Source: an uncultured Bacteroidia bacterium (GTDB taxonomy: Bacteria; Bacteroidota; Bacteroidia; Bacteroidales; UBA932). From it: a stretch of DNA of 64,000 nucleotides. The stretch covers positions 1-64,000 of the forward strand of contig CACYWN010000004.1 of the NCBI GenBank assembly GCA_902778105.1, read 5' to 3'. The notes under the pieces were generated by a model. That model was given only the letters and a program-made list of their open reading frames with translations. It made no database searches and had not been told where the DNA came from. A program made the position numbers and the translations under genes. Numbering within the stretch: the stretch's first letter is position 1; every line of letters begins with the position of its first letter. Below, in pieces: positions 1 through 10,371 of the stretch.

Positions 1-57
1 TAAGCTCACCCACGCCGATGGTACTGACCCACCAGTTGGGAGAGTAGGTAGCTGCGG
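1..57 (+). rRNA. rrf: 5S ribosomal RNA, 3' part
   Basis: The first bases carry the conserved 3' half of a bacterial 5S rRNA, including GCCGATGGTACTG and GGGAGAGTAGGTAGCTGCGG, and a strong terminator follows directly. The 5' half lies outside the window, so this is the end of an rRNA operon on the plus strand. The exact 3' end is estimated. Confidence 0.85.
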
Positions 58-66
58 TTCTTCGGG

Positions 67-94
67 AGCCCGATCGTCGAAAGACGGTCGGGCT
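67..94 (+). terminator. Rho-independent terminator of the rRNA operon
   Basis: A 12-bp stem (67-78 with 83-94, one G-U pair) closes on a GAAA tetraloop and is followed by a pyrimidine/T-rich run (95-106). It sits just after the 5S 3' end. Confidence 0.9.
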
Positions 95-148
95 TCTTCA
101 TTTTCTGTCTGTTCGTTCGAAAGATATCGTCGTTATTCGCTTTTTTAT

Positions 149-156
149 TATATTTG
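149..156 (+). promoter_or_regulatory. Bacteroidetes -7 element (TATATTTG)
   Basis: TATATTTG fits the TAnnTTTG consensus of the Bacteroidetes primary sigma factor. It lies 45 bases before the ATG at 202, giving a leader of roughly 40 nt. No convincing -33 TTTG is seen at the expected spacing. Confidence 0.5.
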
Positions 157-201
157 TGCAGATTACAATCCTTTACTTTAAGCATCTAATTTCTGATTGC
201 C

Positions 202-684
202 ATGAAAAAAGCCTTTTTTGTGATTGCGCTGTTGTGCGCCGCCACGGTTTGCGGTAAAGCCCAGGACCTGTCTTCTTTGAGCAGAGCTGCGAGGCTCACG
301 TTCGTTTATCTTCAGGATGAAGGGTACAGACCGAGCATCGACGAAGACAGGGATGTCGTCTTCAAGGCGCAGGGCTATTCTTTTTATATTGACAACACTA
401 CCGATGACAGTACCTATCTCCGGATCGTCATGCCTGCTATCAAGAATTTGGGTAATGATCCGGAGGCTTACGAACTGTTGGCGGCACTCGCCGCCTGCAA
501 TGAAATGACTCGGGAAAAGAAACTGGTCAAGGCCTATCTGGATGATGATGGAAAGGTTTCGCTCTCGGCCGAGACCTATATCGGCAGTTCCCCGGATATC
601 AGCGAGTTTATCGACACGGCCATCAATTTCATGATACGGATCAGTTCTTCCTGGCGCGAGAGATACAATGAGCTCATTGAATAA
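202..684 (+). CDS. Small exported YbjN-like protein
   Basis: A 160-residue protein with a clear signal peptide: a Lys pair, then a hydrophobic run ending near AQD at about residue 22. The mature part is an alpha/beta sequence (FVYLQDEGY, then VFKAQGYSFYID, and later NEMTREKKLVKAYLDDDGKVSLSAE). That pattern resembles the YbjN / type III chaperone-like fold of small exported Bacteroidales proteins. It stands alone between the rRNA terminator and a converging enolase gene and has its own promoter. Function is unknown, and the YbjN assignment rests on pattern only. The signal peptide makes a periplasmic location likely. Confidence 0.6.
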   Translation: MKKAFFVIALLCAATVCGKAQDLSSLSRAARLTFVYLQDEGYRPSIDEDRDVVFKAQGYSFYIDNTTDDSTYLRIVMPAIKNLGNDPEAYELLAALAACNEMTREKKLVKAYLDDDGKVSLSAETYIGSSPDISEFIDTAINFMIRISSSWRERYNELIE

Positions 685-724
685 TCCGGAGCAAGGACGG
701 CGGTCTTCCAATCCGACCTCACAA

Positions 725-759
725 AAAAGAGACTGACTCGATGGGAGCCAGTCTCTTTT
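725..759. terminator. Bidirectional terminator between converging genes
   Basis: A perfect 11-bp stem (725-735 with 749-759) has A and T runs at its base, so it can act on both strands. It ends the exported-protein gene on the plus strand and enolase on the minus strand. Confidence 0.85.
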
Positions 760-780
760 CGTGTGCGGAGCACGCCTGGA

Positions 781-2116
<1,336 letters not shown>

Positions 2117-2146
2117 TTAAAGTGTTTTTGCTTAACGAAAGCGCCG

Positions 2147-2177
2147 CAAATTTACAAAATAATTTGCACATTATCAA
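2147..2177 (-). promoter_or_regulatory. Promoter of eno
   Basis: On the minus strand TAAATTTG (2154-2147) is a perfect TAnnTTTG -7 element. A TTG 20 bases upstream (2177-2175) fits the -33 position. The -33 overlaps the stop codon of the neighbouring DUF1460 gene. The leader to the enolase ATG is about 40 nt. Confidence 0.65.
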
Positions 2178-3016
2178 CGGACGCGGTACACCTGGATGCC
2201 GGTTACCGCCTTCCGGCCTGTCACATATTCTTCCAGCGTCTTGGGCTCTTCGATCACCTTCATGGCGACGCTGGAAGCATGGATGAACCGGACCGGTTTC
2301 CCGGGAACCACTTGGGCGATGGCGCAGTGGGAAACGTCCAGGCCGTCCACCTTCGTGGTGAAGAGGATGATATCGCCGTTTCGGATGCCCGAAAGGGCTT
2401 TTTTCAAGGCCGACTTGGGTATGTAGGAGGAAGGGACCGCGTTGATCTGCCGCTCGATGGCGGCGATGGCATCGACATCCGTCATCCGCTTGTAAGAGTC
2501 CGGATGCTGGGACATGTAGTGGACCGGATGGTCGAAATCAACTCCGCCCAGCGCACCCGTCATCTCCTGCAGGACACCCCGTTTCACGCCCTGCCGGGCC
2601 CATTCGGTCGTGTAGTGCAGCCGGTCTTCATAGCGGCCGCATACGCCGTCCCGGTACCGGCTTTCGCGCAGTTCCCGGGCCAGGGTTTCGAAGGAACCGT
2701 CCTGCCCGGCAGCGCGGGTAAGGCCCAGGCACGTTTCCACGAAGAGGATGCAGTCCGTCCGCGTAAGATAGATGCACAGGGTTTCCTGCTCCGGGACTTC
2801 CAGCGTCCCCGCCACGTACGGCTGTCCGAGCAGCGCCTTGGCCGCCCGGACCATGCGGTCGCCTGCGGGCTCATCGGCATACCCCTTCAGGGCTGCCATT
2901 ACTTGAACGGCCAGCGCCTGGTCTTCCGGCGTGGTCAGGTACTTTTCGGCCGTCGTCTGTCCCTGACAGGCCATCAGGGAGAGGAAAAGGGCCAGTATGG
3001 TCATCCATCGTCTCAT
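2174..3016 (-). CDS. DUF1460 lipoprotein (NlpC/P60-like amidase family)
   Basis: A 280-residue protein. I chose the ATG at 3016 because it starts MRRWMTILALFLSLMAC, a lipoprotein signal with lipobox LMAC; an upstream in-frame ATG would read through the promoter region. The mature part matches DUF1460 proteins, a papain-fold family described as N-acetylmuramoyl-L-alanine amidase-like. RTDCILFVETCLGL carries the probable catalytic Cys, and GDIILFTTKVDGLDVSHCAIA carries the probable His. It would act in the periplasm on peptidoglycan fragments (family inference). It is divergent from the ECF sigma gene, with only 40 bases between the start codons. Confidence 0.8.
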   Translation of the reverse strand: MRRWMTILALFLSLMACQGQTTAEKYLTTPEDQALAVQVMAALKGYADEPAGDRMVRAAKALLGQPYVAGTLEVPEQETLCIYLTRTDCILFVETCLGLTRAAGQDGSFETLARELRESRYRDGVCGRYEDRLHYTTEWARQGVKRGVLQEMTGALGGVDFDHPVHYMSQHPDSYKRMTDVDAIAAIERQINAVPSSYIPKSALKKALSGIRNGDIILFTTKVDGLDVSHCAIAQVVPGKPVRFIHASSVAMKVIEEPKTLEEYVTGRKAVTGIQVYRVR

Positions 3017-3021
3017 ATCCA

Positions 3022-3048
3022 CAAAGATACGTATTTTTCGTATCTTTG
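3022..3048. promoter_or_regulatory. Back-to-back -7 elements forming an inverted repeat
   Basis: CAAAGATACG (3022-3031) and CGTATCTTTG (3039-3048) are a perfect 10-bp inverted repeat. Each arm contains TATCTTTG, a TAnnTTTG -7 element, one facing the sigma gene and one facing the DUF1460 gene. The sigma ATG is only 9 bases past its -7 element, so that mRNA would have almost no leader. Clear -33 elements are not seen. Confidence 0.55.
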
Positions 3049-3056
3049 CAGCCGGA

Positions 3057-3557
3057 ATGGACAAGTCGAAGGCATTGGAATCGGAGTTCCGGACGTATTA
3101 CCGTCCGCTGTGCCTGTATGCCCTTCACTACCTGGGTGATACGGATGCGGCGGAAGATGTCGTCCAGGAGAGCTTTACGGCGCTTTGGCAGCAGGAAAAA
3201 GCGATTCAGAGCGTGAAGGCCTGGCTGTATGCGGCTGTCCGGAACCGTTGTATCGACGTGCTCCGACGGGCCGGGAAGACGGAACCGCTGCCCATGGACC
3301 TGGACGGGCCCATTTCCGACGACGAGGCGTTGGAGCGGTCCTCCCTGGAAGCGCGGCTTTGGACCGCCGTGGATTCCCTCCCCGAAATGCGCCGGAAATG
3401 CCTTCTTCTGGCCAAGCGTGACGGCTTGTCCTACAAGGAGATAGCCGAAGAGTTGAACCTCTCCGAGCATACCGTCCGCAATCATATTTCCCGGGCGCTG
3501 GAAACCCTCCGCGAAGGCGGTCCGGAAATCCTCGACTTCATTTTTTCATTTTTCTGA
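3057..3557 (+). CDS. ECF RNA polymerase sigma-70 factor (Bacteroides expansion type)
   Basis: A 166-residue sigma factor of the extracytoplasmic function class. Region 2 is near residues 10-75 (FRTYYRPLCLYALHYLGD, then AEDVVQESFTALW, and VKAWLYAAVRNRCIDVLRR). Region 4 is near 105-155 (LPEMRRKCLLLAKRDGLSY, then EIAEELNLSEHTVRNHISRAL). I started at the ATG at 3057; upstream in-frame codons overlap the promoter and the divergent gene. FecR, a beta-barrel, a TonB receptor and a DUF4249 lipoprotein follow, the usual order for a receptor-triggered sigma factor. It probably directs transcription of this operon when the receptor binds its ligand (inference). Confidence 0.92.
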   Translation: MDKSKALESEFRTYYRPLCLYALHYLGDTDAAEDVVQESFTALWQQEKAIQSVKAWLYAAVRNRCIDVLRRAGKTEPLPMDLDGPISDDEALERSSLEARLWTAVDSLPEMRRKCLLLAKRDGLSYKEIAEELNLSEHTVRNHISRALETLREGGPEILDFIFSFF

Positions 3558-3593
3558 TGGTACTTTTCGCGGAGTTGTGCGTCTTGAGGGTGT

Positions 3594-4361
3594 ATGGATC
3601 ATTTTGACGAAAAGCATCTTTCCTTTGTCCTCCGCCATTATCGGCAGGGGACGTTCGACACGCAGGCCGCGTGGGAGAAACTCTCCGGTGTCCGTCGGCA
3701 CCGTCCGGTGTGGATCCTGTGGGCCCTGCCCGTCGCGGCGGCTTTGGCCCTCGGCGTATTCTTCTCCTGGCGGAACGCGTGGACCGAGTACCGCAGCTAC
3801 GACCTGGCGCAGGCCTTTACCCTGGTCGATGGTACCCGCGCCACCCTTGCTCCGGGGGCGACGCTCCGCTACCAGCCGCACAAGGCCTCCCGGCAGGTGT
3901 CGATGACCGGCAAGGTCCTCTATGAGGTCGTCCATGACGAGGCGCATCCCTTCACCGTCACGGCTCCTTCGGCCACGGTTACGGTCCTTGGAACCGTCTT
4001 CCAGGTCGCTGCCGATGGCATGGACACGCGGGTCGATGTCACCGAGGGCCGCGTGCGCTTTACGGGAGCCCAGGGTGACGGCCTCATCCTCACGGCCGGG
4101 CAGTCCGCCTCGCTCCGGGATGCCGTTCCCGTCCTGGAAGAGACTCCGCTCCCGAATCCATCGGCCTGGGCCACCGGCGAGTTCCGCTACGAGGCCACCC
4201 CGCTGGAAACCGTCCTCCAGGAGCTGTCGGCCTTTTACGGCGTCTCTCTATCCACTGATGCCCCCTCCCGGCTCCTCACCGGCACCTTCTCCACGGACGA
4301 CTTGGATGAAACCCTCTCCCTCATCGAAGTGGCCCTGGACGTCACCATCGGACGTGAATAA
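3594..4361 (+). CDS. FecR-type anti-sigma factor
   Basis: A 255-residue single-pass inner-membrane protein. It has a short cytoplasmic N-terminal part, one membrane helix near residues 40-57 (VWILWALPVAAALALGVFF), then a periplasmic FecR domain (FTLVDGTRATLAPGATLRY, later VTVLGTVFQV and ILTAGQSASL). The C-terminal section (FRYEATPLETVLQELSAFYGV) matches the DUF4974 domain that usually follows FecR. It lies 36 bases after the sigma gene and should hold that sigma factor inactive until the TonB receptor signals. The C-terminal domain resembles the STN fold of the receptor, as is usual in these systems. Confidence 0.92.
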   Translation: MDHFDEKHLSFVLRHYRQGTFDTQAAWEKLSGVRRHRPVWILWALPVAAALALGVFFSWRNAWTEYRSYDLAQAFTLVDGTRATLAPGATLRYQPHKASRQVSMTGKVLYEVVHDEAHPFTVTAPSATVTVLGTVFQVAADGMDTRVDVTEGRVRFTGAQGDGLILTAGQSASLRDAVPVLEETPLPNPSAWATGEFRYEATPLETVLQELSAFYGVSLSTDAPSRLLTGTFSTDDLDETLSLIEVALDVTIGRE

Positions 4362-4398
4362 TCTTTTCGTCAGGCGATCGCTTAAAAAAGACAGCGTT

Positions 4399-5055
4399 AT
4401 GAAAGAAATGAAGAAAAGGATCATTATGCTCTTTGCGACCGGGCTTTGCCTGCTTTCGTCCCTCTCCGCCCAGGAGATCAGGAAATTCGAAATCGGTGCC
4501 GATGCAACCTACGGCATCAGCCTCAAGAAGTCGGAGGCCAACCGCTACGGGTTCGACCTGTTCGGAGGATATAAGGTCAATGACCGTTTCTCGGCCGGGG
4601 CGGGCGTGAATTATACCAGTTATATGAGCCGGCTGCTTCCCAGCGGAATTGAAAACGTCATTGTGCAGACGAAACAGTATCACGCCGTCCGTCCCTATCT
4701 GTATGCCCGGTACGATTTCCTTCCGGACCGGAAATGGACACCTTTTGTCGGAGCGCGGCTGGGGTACGCCTTTTTCAGCGATTCCAGCTTGAACTATGGC
4801 GTTCTGTATGGCGGTGACGGGACGATCGATGCCTCTGACTATGAGTACCTGAGAGATCTGGACCATACCCTTGACGTGAAGGGCGGCATCTTCGGCTCCA
4901 TCGACCTGGGTGTTTCCCGGCATATCGGCACGAAGGGCGCTAAACTATCCTTCGGCGTGTCCCTGGATTACCAGCCTGTCACGTTCAACTATTACCAGCA
5001 CTCGGAAAAACGGACCAATCTCACCGTGGGGCCGAAAATCGGGCTTATCTACTAG
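4399..5055 (+). CDS. Outer-membrane beta-barrel protein
   Basis: A 218-residue protein with a signal peptide ending at LSAQE. Alternating hydrophobic/polar strands follow (FEIGADATYGISL, YGFDLFGGYKVNDRFSAGAGVNYTSY, PFVGARLGYAFF), and it ends with KIGLIY, typical of an 8-10 strand barrel. The ATG at 4399 gives the signal peptide directly. Its place between fecR and the TonB receptor suggests co-regulation by the ECF sigma factor. No specific function can be read from the sequence. Confidence 0.8.
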   Translation: MKEMKKRIIMLFATGLCLLSSLSAQEIRKFEIGADATYGISLKKSEANRYGFDLFGGYKVNDRFSAGAGVNYTSYMSRLLPSGIENVIVQTKQYHAVRPYLYARYDFLPDRKWTPFVGARLGYAFFSDSSLNYGVLYGGDGTIDASDYEYLRDLDHTLDVKGGIFGSIDLGVSRHIGTKGAKLSFGVSLDYQPVTFNYYQHSEKRTNLTVGPKIGLIY

Positions 5056-5070
5056 AGGAAACGTCTGAAA

Positions 5071-7680
5071 ATGAATATGATAAGAAAAACGCTACCGACG
5101 TTCGTCCTTCTGCTGGTCGCGACGGGCCTCTGGGCGCAGACGACGCTGCGCGAGGGGATGGCCGCCCTGGAGCAGAGGTATGGTGTCCATTTCGTGTATG
5201 ATGCCGCCCTGCCACTGGAGAGGAAGGGGGGACAGGCCGACGGGACCACGCTCGAGCAGGCGCTGGAAAGCCTGTTCGAGGGGACGGACATCCGCTATGA
5301 GATCAAGGGAAACCATGTGGTTCTCAGGAAGGTACGGAAAGTGACGATCAGCGGTCTGATCACGGACGCTGCCACGGGCGAGACGCTCATCGGGGCTGGA
5401 GCGACCGTCGGCAGGGACGGGGCAGTCACCAATAACTTCGGATTCTATTCCCTGACGATTCCGGAAAAGGAAGAGGTCAAAGTCACCTATTCCTATGTGG
5501 GTTACGCGACGCAGACGGTCACCATCCCCGCCCGGAGCAACCGGACTGTCCACGTGCAACTGGTTCCCGGCGCCTCGCTGGAAGAGGCCGTCGTCACTGC
5601 GCAGAAGGAATCCGGCATCGCCTCGACCAAGATGAGCGCCATCGAGGTTCCGCTGCAGGTCATCAAGTCGGCCCCGGCCCTTTTCGGCGAGGCCGATGTC
5701 ATCAAGACGCTCCAACTCCTGCCCGGTGTCCAGGGCGGGACGGAGGGTTTCTCCGGCATCTACGTCCGGGGCGGCGGACCGGACGAGAACCTGCTCCTGC
5801 TGGACGGGATCCCCATCTACAATGCGGAACATATGCTGGGCATCTTCTCCATCTTCCAGCCGGACGCCATCAAGAAAATGACCTTGTACAAAGGTTCTTT
5901 CCCGGCCCGCTACGGCGGCCGTATCTCCAGCATCATCGATGTCCGTACCAACGACGGCAACCTGTATGAAACGCACGGGAGTTTCGGCGTGAGCATGATC
6001 AGCGACAAACTGCACCTGGAAGGGCCCATCTGGAAAGGAAAGACCTCCTATTCCATCAGTGCGCGGGGCATGCATACGTTCTTCCTCACCCCGATCGTCA
6101 AACTTGCCGGGTTCGACGGAACGTATTATTTCTATGACCTGGATGCCAAGTTCACGCACCGCTTCAGCGAGCGGGACCGGCTGTTTTTCAACGTTTACAA
6201 CGGACTGGACAACTTCCACTACCGGTACGACGACCAGACCGTCAAAGCCAGTACGGGCAGTTCCAGCATAGACAACTCATACCTGGGTCTCCGCTGGGGG
6301 AATACGGTGGCGGCCCTCCGTTGGAACCATGTCATGGGTCCGAAACTCTTTGCCAATACGACGGTGGCCTACAATCGTTACCGGATGAAGGTGGCCTCGG
6401 ACTTGGTGTCCAAAGAAACGGCCCTGGACGGAACCGTCGACAACAGCCGGTACCAACTGGACTACCGTTCCGGGATGCGGGACTGGGTGGCGAAGGCCGA
6501 CTTCGACTATACGCCGTCCTCCTCCCAGCAGGTCAAGTTCGGCGCCCAGTACACATTCCACACTTTCATCCCGGAAACCGTGTCCACCTATGCCCAGGAG
6601 ATATCGGACGGGGTGGTCCAGATCGACACGACGCTCAACCTGAGAAGCAATGACACGCAGGTGGGCCATGAGGCCAGCCTGTATGTGGAGGACGACATCC
6701 GTCTCGGGAACCGCCTGACGCTGAATCCCGGCCTTCATGCCTCCCTGTTCAACACCCAGGGAAAAACCTATTGGTCCCTGGAACCGCGCATGAGCACGAA
6801 AGTGAACTTCACCGACGACTGGGCGGCCAAGGCGTCCTATTCCCGGATGTCGCAGTATGTCCACCTGCTGTCTTCCTCGCAGATCACCCTTCCCCTAGAC
6901 CTCTGGGTCCCCATCACCAAGGACATCCGTCCCGAAACGTCGGACCAGTTCTCGCTGGGCTTGTACTATAACGGCATTCCCGGCTGGGAATTCTCGCTGG
7001 AGGGATACTACAAATCCATTCAGAACGTTTTGGAGTACAAGGAAGGCGTGGCGTTCCTGTTCGACTCCAGCGGCTGGGAGAACAAGGTGGAGGTGGGCTC
7101 CGGCCGGGCCATGGGCCTGGAACTCTTTATCGAGAAGACGATGGGCAATACCACCGGCTGGCTGGGCTATACCCTAGCAAAGAGCGACCGGCTGTTCCCG
7201 ACCATCAACCGCGGCGAACGCTTCCCGTATCGCTACGACCGACGGCATAACGTGAACCTTGTGGTGAACCACCGGTTCAATGAGCGGTTCGACCTCAGCG
7301 CCACCTGGCACTTCGCTTCGGGCGGCGTGACCACCCTTCCGGAGCGAAGGATCGTCATGGCTTCCCCCGCCGGCGACCTGCGCTTCGAGGACTTTGTCAC
7401 TTCCCGGAACAACTACCGCCTTCCTTCCAGCCACAACCTGAATCTGGGCTTCAACTTCCACCGGAAGCATCAGCGGGGCGAAGGAATCTGGAACCTGAGC
7501 GTGTACAACGTCTATAATCACAAGAATCCGAGTCTGGTACTCAAGGAGAACAAGGAAACATCCACGGCCAGTTCCAATCCGGACGGGACATGGGAATGGC
7601 AGCAGGTCAATTCGGTCCGGCTCAAGAAGATCACCCTCCTTCCATTCTTCCCTTCCGTCGGTTACACCAGGACATTCTAA
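5071..7680 (+). CDS. TonB-dependent receptor with STN signalling domain
   Basis: An 869-residue outer-membrane transducer/receptor. In order: signal peptide (to about residue 23, ending LWAQ), an STN domain (about 24-90) that touches the anti-sigma factor, a CarboxypepD_reg-like domain (about 92-170), a plug domain (about 190-300, with IKTLQLLPGVQGG and YVRGGGPDENLLLLDGIPIYN) and a beta-barrel ending in Phe (VGYTRTF). The STN domain with the upstream sigma/fecR pair shows a trans-envelope signalling receptor, not a plain SusC. The 3-base gap to the DUF4249 gene indicates one operon. Substrate unknown; such pairs are not necessarily for glycans. Confidence 0.93.
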   Translation: MNMIRKTLPTFVLLLVATGLWAQTTLREGMAALEQRYGVHFVYDAALPLERKGGQADGTTLEQALESLFEGTDIRYEIKGNHVVLRKVRKVTISGLITDAATGETLIGAGATVGRDGAVTNNFGFYSLTIPEKEEVKVTYSYVGYATQTVTIPARSNRTVHVQLVPGASLEEAVVTAQKESGIASTKMSAIEVPLQVIKSAPALFGEADVIKTLQLLPGVQGGTEGFSGIYVRGGGPDENLLLLDGIPIYNAEHMLGIFSIFQPDAIKKMTLYKGSFPARYGGRISSIIDVRTNDGNLYETHGSFGVSMISDKLHLEGPIWKGKTSYSISARGMHTFFLTPIVKLAGFDGTYYFYDLDAKFTHRFSERDRLFFNVYNGLDNFHYRYDDQTVKASTGSSSIDNSYLGLRWGNTVAALRWNHVMGPKLFANTTVAYNRYRMKVASDLVSKETALDGTVDNSRYQLDYRSGMRDWVAKADFDYTPSSSQQVKFGAQYTFHTFIPETVSTYAQEISDGVVQIDTTLNLRSNDTQVGHEASLYVEDDIRLGNRLTLNPGLHASLFNTQGKTYWSLEPRMSTKVNFTDDWAAKASYSRMSQYVHLLSSSQITLPLDLWVPITKDIRPETSDQFSLGLYYNGIPGWEFSLEGYYKSIQNVLEYKEGVAFLFDSSGWENKVEVGSGRAMGLELFIEKTMGNTTGWLGYTLAKSDRLFPTINRGERFPYRYDRRHNVNLVVNHRFNERFDLSATWHFASGGVTTLPERRIVMASPAGDLRFEDFVTSRNNYRLPSSHNLNLGFNFHRKHQRGEGIWNLSVYNVYNHKNPSLVLKENKETSTASSNPDGTWEWQQVNSVRLKKITLLPFFPSVGYTRTF

Positions 7681-7683
7681 GCC

Positions 7684-8814
7684 ATGAAAAGAATCTTCAT
7701 TCCATTGACAGCGCTCATTGTCGGGGCCTGTACGAGTACCATCGATTACGATTTCAGCCGGGTGGAACCCCGGCTCATGGCCGTCGGCTGGCTGGAGCAG
7801 GCGTCCGATGTCCAGACCGTCTGTATTTCCCTCAGCGAAGGGGGCCTTGTGAAAGCCGTGGAAGACGCCCGGGTCATCTGCACCGTGAACGGAAAGGAGG
7901 TGGCCGACGTCAGCATGAATGCAGCGGATTTGCCGGAATGGCAGTATATGGGAATTATGACCGGGATGCTTATTTACGATCCCTCCCGCTATCGGCAGCT
8001 TCCGGTTTCATTCCCTGCTTTCCTCCGCCCCGGGGACAAGGTCCGTCTGGCCTTCGAGGCGAATCACGGTGCTTATAAAGCCGCAACGGCCGATATGACC
8101 GTTCCGGAACCGGTGCCCATCACGAAAGTGGATACGGCCCGGGTCACCGTCCGGCATATCGACTGGACGGACCGTTACCTCCAGGTCCGGGCTGACGTTC
8201 CTGACCGGAAAGGTGAGGAGAACTGGTACTCCATTTCCCTTCGGGACATTTCCGAGGGGTGGTATTCTTTCCTGGATGGAGGCCCCGACCTCTTCGCTTC
8301 CGTGGATAACATCCTGTATATACATGATATGGACGACCCGGTCCTGTTGGACGGAAACATGGGAGCGGACGACCTGACTTTTTTCGATTATTCCGGGAAT
8401 GGAGCCTTTGCCTGCTTCTCCGACCAGATGTTCCGGGATGGGACGGCGCACCTCAGGATGAATGCGTTCTCCTCCTGGAACGATGAGGGGCCGAATTTCA
8501 TGAGTCTTGGAGCAGAAGTCCTCCGGCGTTACGGATATATGGAGACCCAGGAGCGCGGCTTTGACCGTTGCCGGGCAACGCATCGCCTGGAAATCCGCCT
8601 CAGCCACTGCTCCCGGGACGCCTATTTCTATCTCCGTGCCCTTCGGACCATTTCCTCGGACGGATACGAACCCGCCATCGTGGAGCCTGTCACCGTTCCC
8701 ACCAACATCGAAGGCGGCAGCGGTTTCGTGGGAATCGTCAACACGTCCGTCGCACGCATCGACCTTCCTTCGGAAGAAGAGTATTACGGAAACTGGCGGT
8801 TCCCTTATCTGTGA
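7684..8814 (+). CDS. DUF4249 lipoprotein
   Basis: A 376-residue lipoprotein; LIVGACTST is a lipobox with Cys at about residue 16. The pattern (VEPRLMAVGWLEQ, then DARVICTVNGKEV, a long middle and LRALRTISSDGYEPAIVEPV near the end) matches DUF4249 proteins. These are regularly encoded directly after an STN-type TonB receptor, as here, and are thought to be its surface partner (inference). It closes the ECF operon; the next gene, rodA, runs toward it with a 17-base gap and no terminator I can see. Confidence 0.82.
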   Translation: MKRIFIPLTALIVGACTSTIDYDFSRVEPRLMAVGWLEQASDVQTVCISLSEGGLVKAVEDARVICTVNGKEVADVSMNAADLPEWQYMGIMTGMLIYDPSRYRQLPVSFPAFLRPGDKVRLAFEANHGAYKAATADMTVPEPVPITKVDTARVTVRHIDWTDRYLQVRADVPDRKGEENWYSISLRDISEGWYSFLDGGPDLFASVDNILYIHDMDDPVLLDGNMGADDLTFFDYSGNGAFACFSDQMFRDGTAHLRMNAFSSWNDEGPNFMSLGAEVLRRYGYMETQERGFDRCRATHRLEIRLSHCSRDAYFYLRALRTISSDGYEPAIVEPVTVPTNIEGGSGFVGIVNTSVARIDLPSEEEYYGNWRFPYL

Positions 8815-8831
8815 CGTCGCCCGTCAGAACC

Positions 8832-10364
8832 TTAGAAATACTTCTTCTCCTGCCTATACAGGGCGACGAAGATGAAGATCAGGACCGTGAAGGCCCAGAG
8901 GGAGGAGCCGCCGTAGCTGAGTAGCGGCAGGGGGATGCCGATGACGGGCATCAGTCCCACGGTCATTCCAACGTTGATGAACAGGTGCATGAAAATGCAG
9001 GCGGCGACGCAGTAACCGTAGATCCGGGTGAAATGCTCCCGGCACCGTTCCGCATCCAGGATGAGCCGTGTGATCAGGAATGCGTACAGCAGGATGACCA
9101 CCAGGCAGCCGATGAATCCCCATTCCTCCCCGACCGTGCAGAAAATGAAGTCCGTGGACTGCTCCGGGACGAAGCCGAAGGCGGTCTGGGTCCCTTGCAG
9201 GAAACCCTTGCCGGTGAGTCCGCCGGACCCGATGGCAATCTTGGATTGGTTCACGTTGTATCCGACGCCCGCCAGGTCCTCCTTCATGCCCAGCAGTACT
9301 TCGATGCGGGAACGCTGGTGGTCCTGCAGGACTTTCTCGAAGATGATGTCGGTCGAGAAGACCAGGATGACACCCACGATGAAGGCGGCGATGGAGAGCC
9401 CCAGGAAACCATCCCTTTTCCGGAAAGCCTTGCGGCCCAGGAAGGGGAGGGACAGGAAACTCAGCGCCAGCAGGATATAGAGCGGCTCCACCTTCAGCAG
9501 GAACGCCCATCGGAAGTCCTGGGATTCCCATGCCTGGGGAACCCAGGTGACGTTTTCAATCCAGGTCAGTCGTGCCTGGACCGCTTCCTGGACCTGTTCC
9601 CAGATCCAGGGCAGGAATGCCATCACCAGAACAAATCCGCCTCCGAGGCCGAGCCGTTTCCAGAATTCTTTCCGGGGCCCCATGAAGGCATTGCACAGGG
9701 TGAGGACGCCGATCAGGATTAGGATGGAAGTGAAGGGGCTGAGGGTGAGCGTCGTGATGAAGAGCAGGATCACCAGGCCGATGAGCCCGAGCCACCATCC
9801 CGAAAAGCCCTCCCGGTACAGGACGAAGATGAATCCGGCATAGACGAGGGCCGATCCGGTCTCGCTCTCGGCGACGATGATGAGCATCGGGACGCCGATG
9901 ATGGCGGCCGCCAGGAGGAAATCCTTCCACTGGGTGATCTTGAAGTTTTGCCGGCTCATGACATTGGCCAGCAGGAGAGACGTCGTAATCTTCGATATTT
10001 CAGCTGGTTGGAACTTGACAGGCCCCAGCTCGAACCACGAGTGCGACCCCTTTACGTCCTTGGAGACGAAGATGACTACGACCAGCAGGAGACATACGAA
10101 AAGATACATCGGGACGGCCGCCTCCTCCCACAGCCGTGTCGGAATCACGAACAGGATGAGGCCGGCCAGGCCGAAGGCGGTGAGCATCCAGACGAACTGT
10201 TTGCCGCTGCGGACGCTCCAGTCGAAGATGGAAGCCGGGTCCTCGGAATGGATGGACGCGTAGATGTTCACCCAGCCGATCAGAACCAGCAGGATATACA
10301 CGCCAATCAGTTTCCAGTCGATGGACTGTTTCAGGCCCCTTTGATGTCTGTTTTCCTCGATCAT
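8832..10364 (-). CDS. rodA: RodA, rod-shape SEDS peptidoglycan glycosyltransferase
   Basis: A 510-residue polytopic membrane protein of the SEDS family, which polymerises lipid II during cell elongation together with PBP2. Recognisable parts are the first helix (WKLIGVYILLVLIGWVNIYAS), KGSHSWFELGPVKFQPAEISK, the GVGYNVNQSKIAIGSGGLTGKGFLQG block, and the C-terminal MTVGLMPVIGIPLPLLSYGGSS signature. It is longer than the E. coli protein because of extra central helices, as in other Bacteroidetes. It is the last gene of the mreBCD-mrdA-rodA cluster, 7 bases after mrdA. Confidence 0.96.
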   Translation of the reverse strand: MIEENRHQRGLKQSIDWKLIGVYILLVLIGWVNIYASIHSEDPASIFDWSVRSGKQFVWMLTAFGLAGLILFVIPTRLWEEAAVPMYLFVCLLLVVVIFVSKDVKGSHSWFELGPVKFQPAEISKITTSLLLANVMSRQNFKITQWKDFLLAAAIIGVPMLIIVAESETGSALVYAGFIFVLYREGFSGWWLGLIGLVILLFITTLTLSPFTSILILIGVLTLCNAFMGPRKEFWKRLGLGGGFVLVMAFLPWIWEQVQEAVQARLTWIENVTWVPQAWESQDFRWAFLLKVEPLYILLALSFLSLPFLGRKAFRKRDGFLGLSIAAFIVGVILVFSTDIIFEKVLQDHQRSRIEVLLGMKEDLAGVGYNVNQSKIAIGSGGLTGKGFLQGTQTAFGFVPEQSTDFIFCTVGEEWGFIGCLVVILLYAFLITRLILDAERCREHFTRIYGYCVAACIFMHLFINVGMTVGLMPVIGIPLPLLSYGGSSLWAFTVLIFIFVALYRQEKKYF

Positions 10365-10371
10365 CGCCTGG

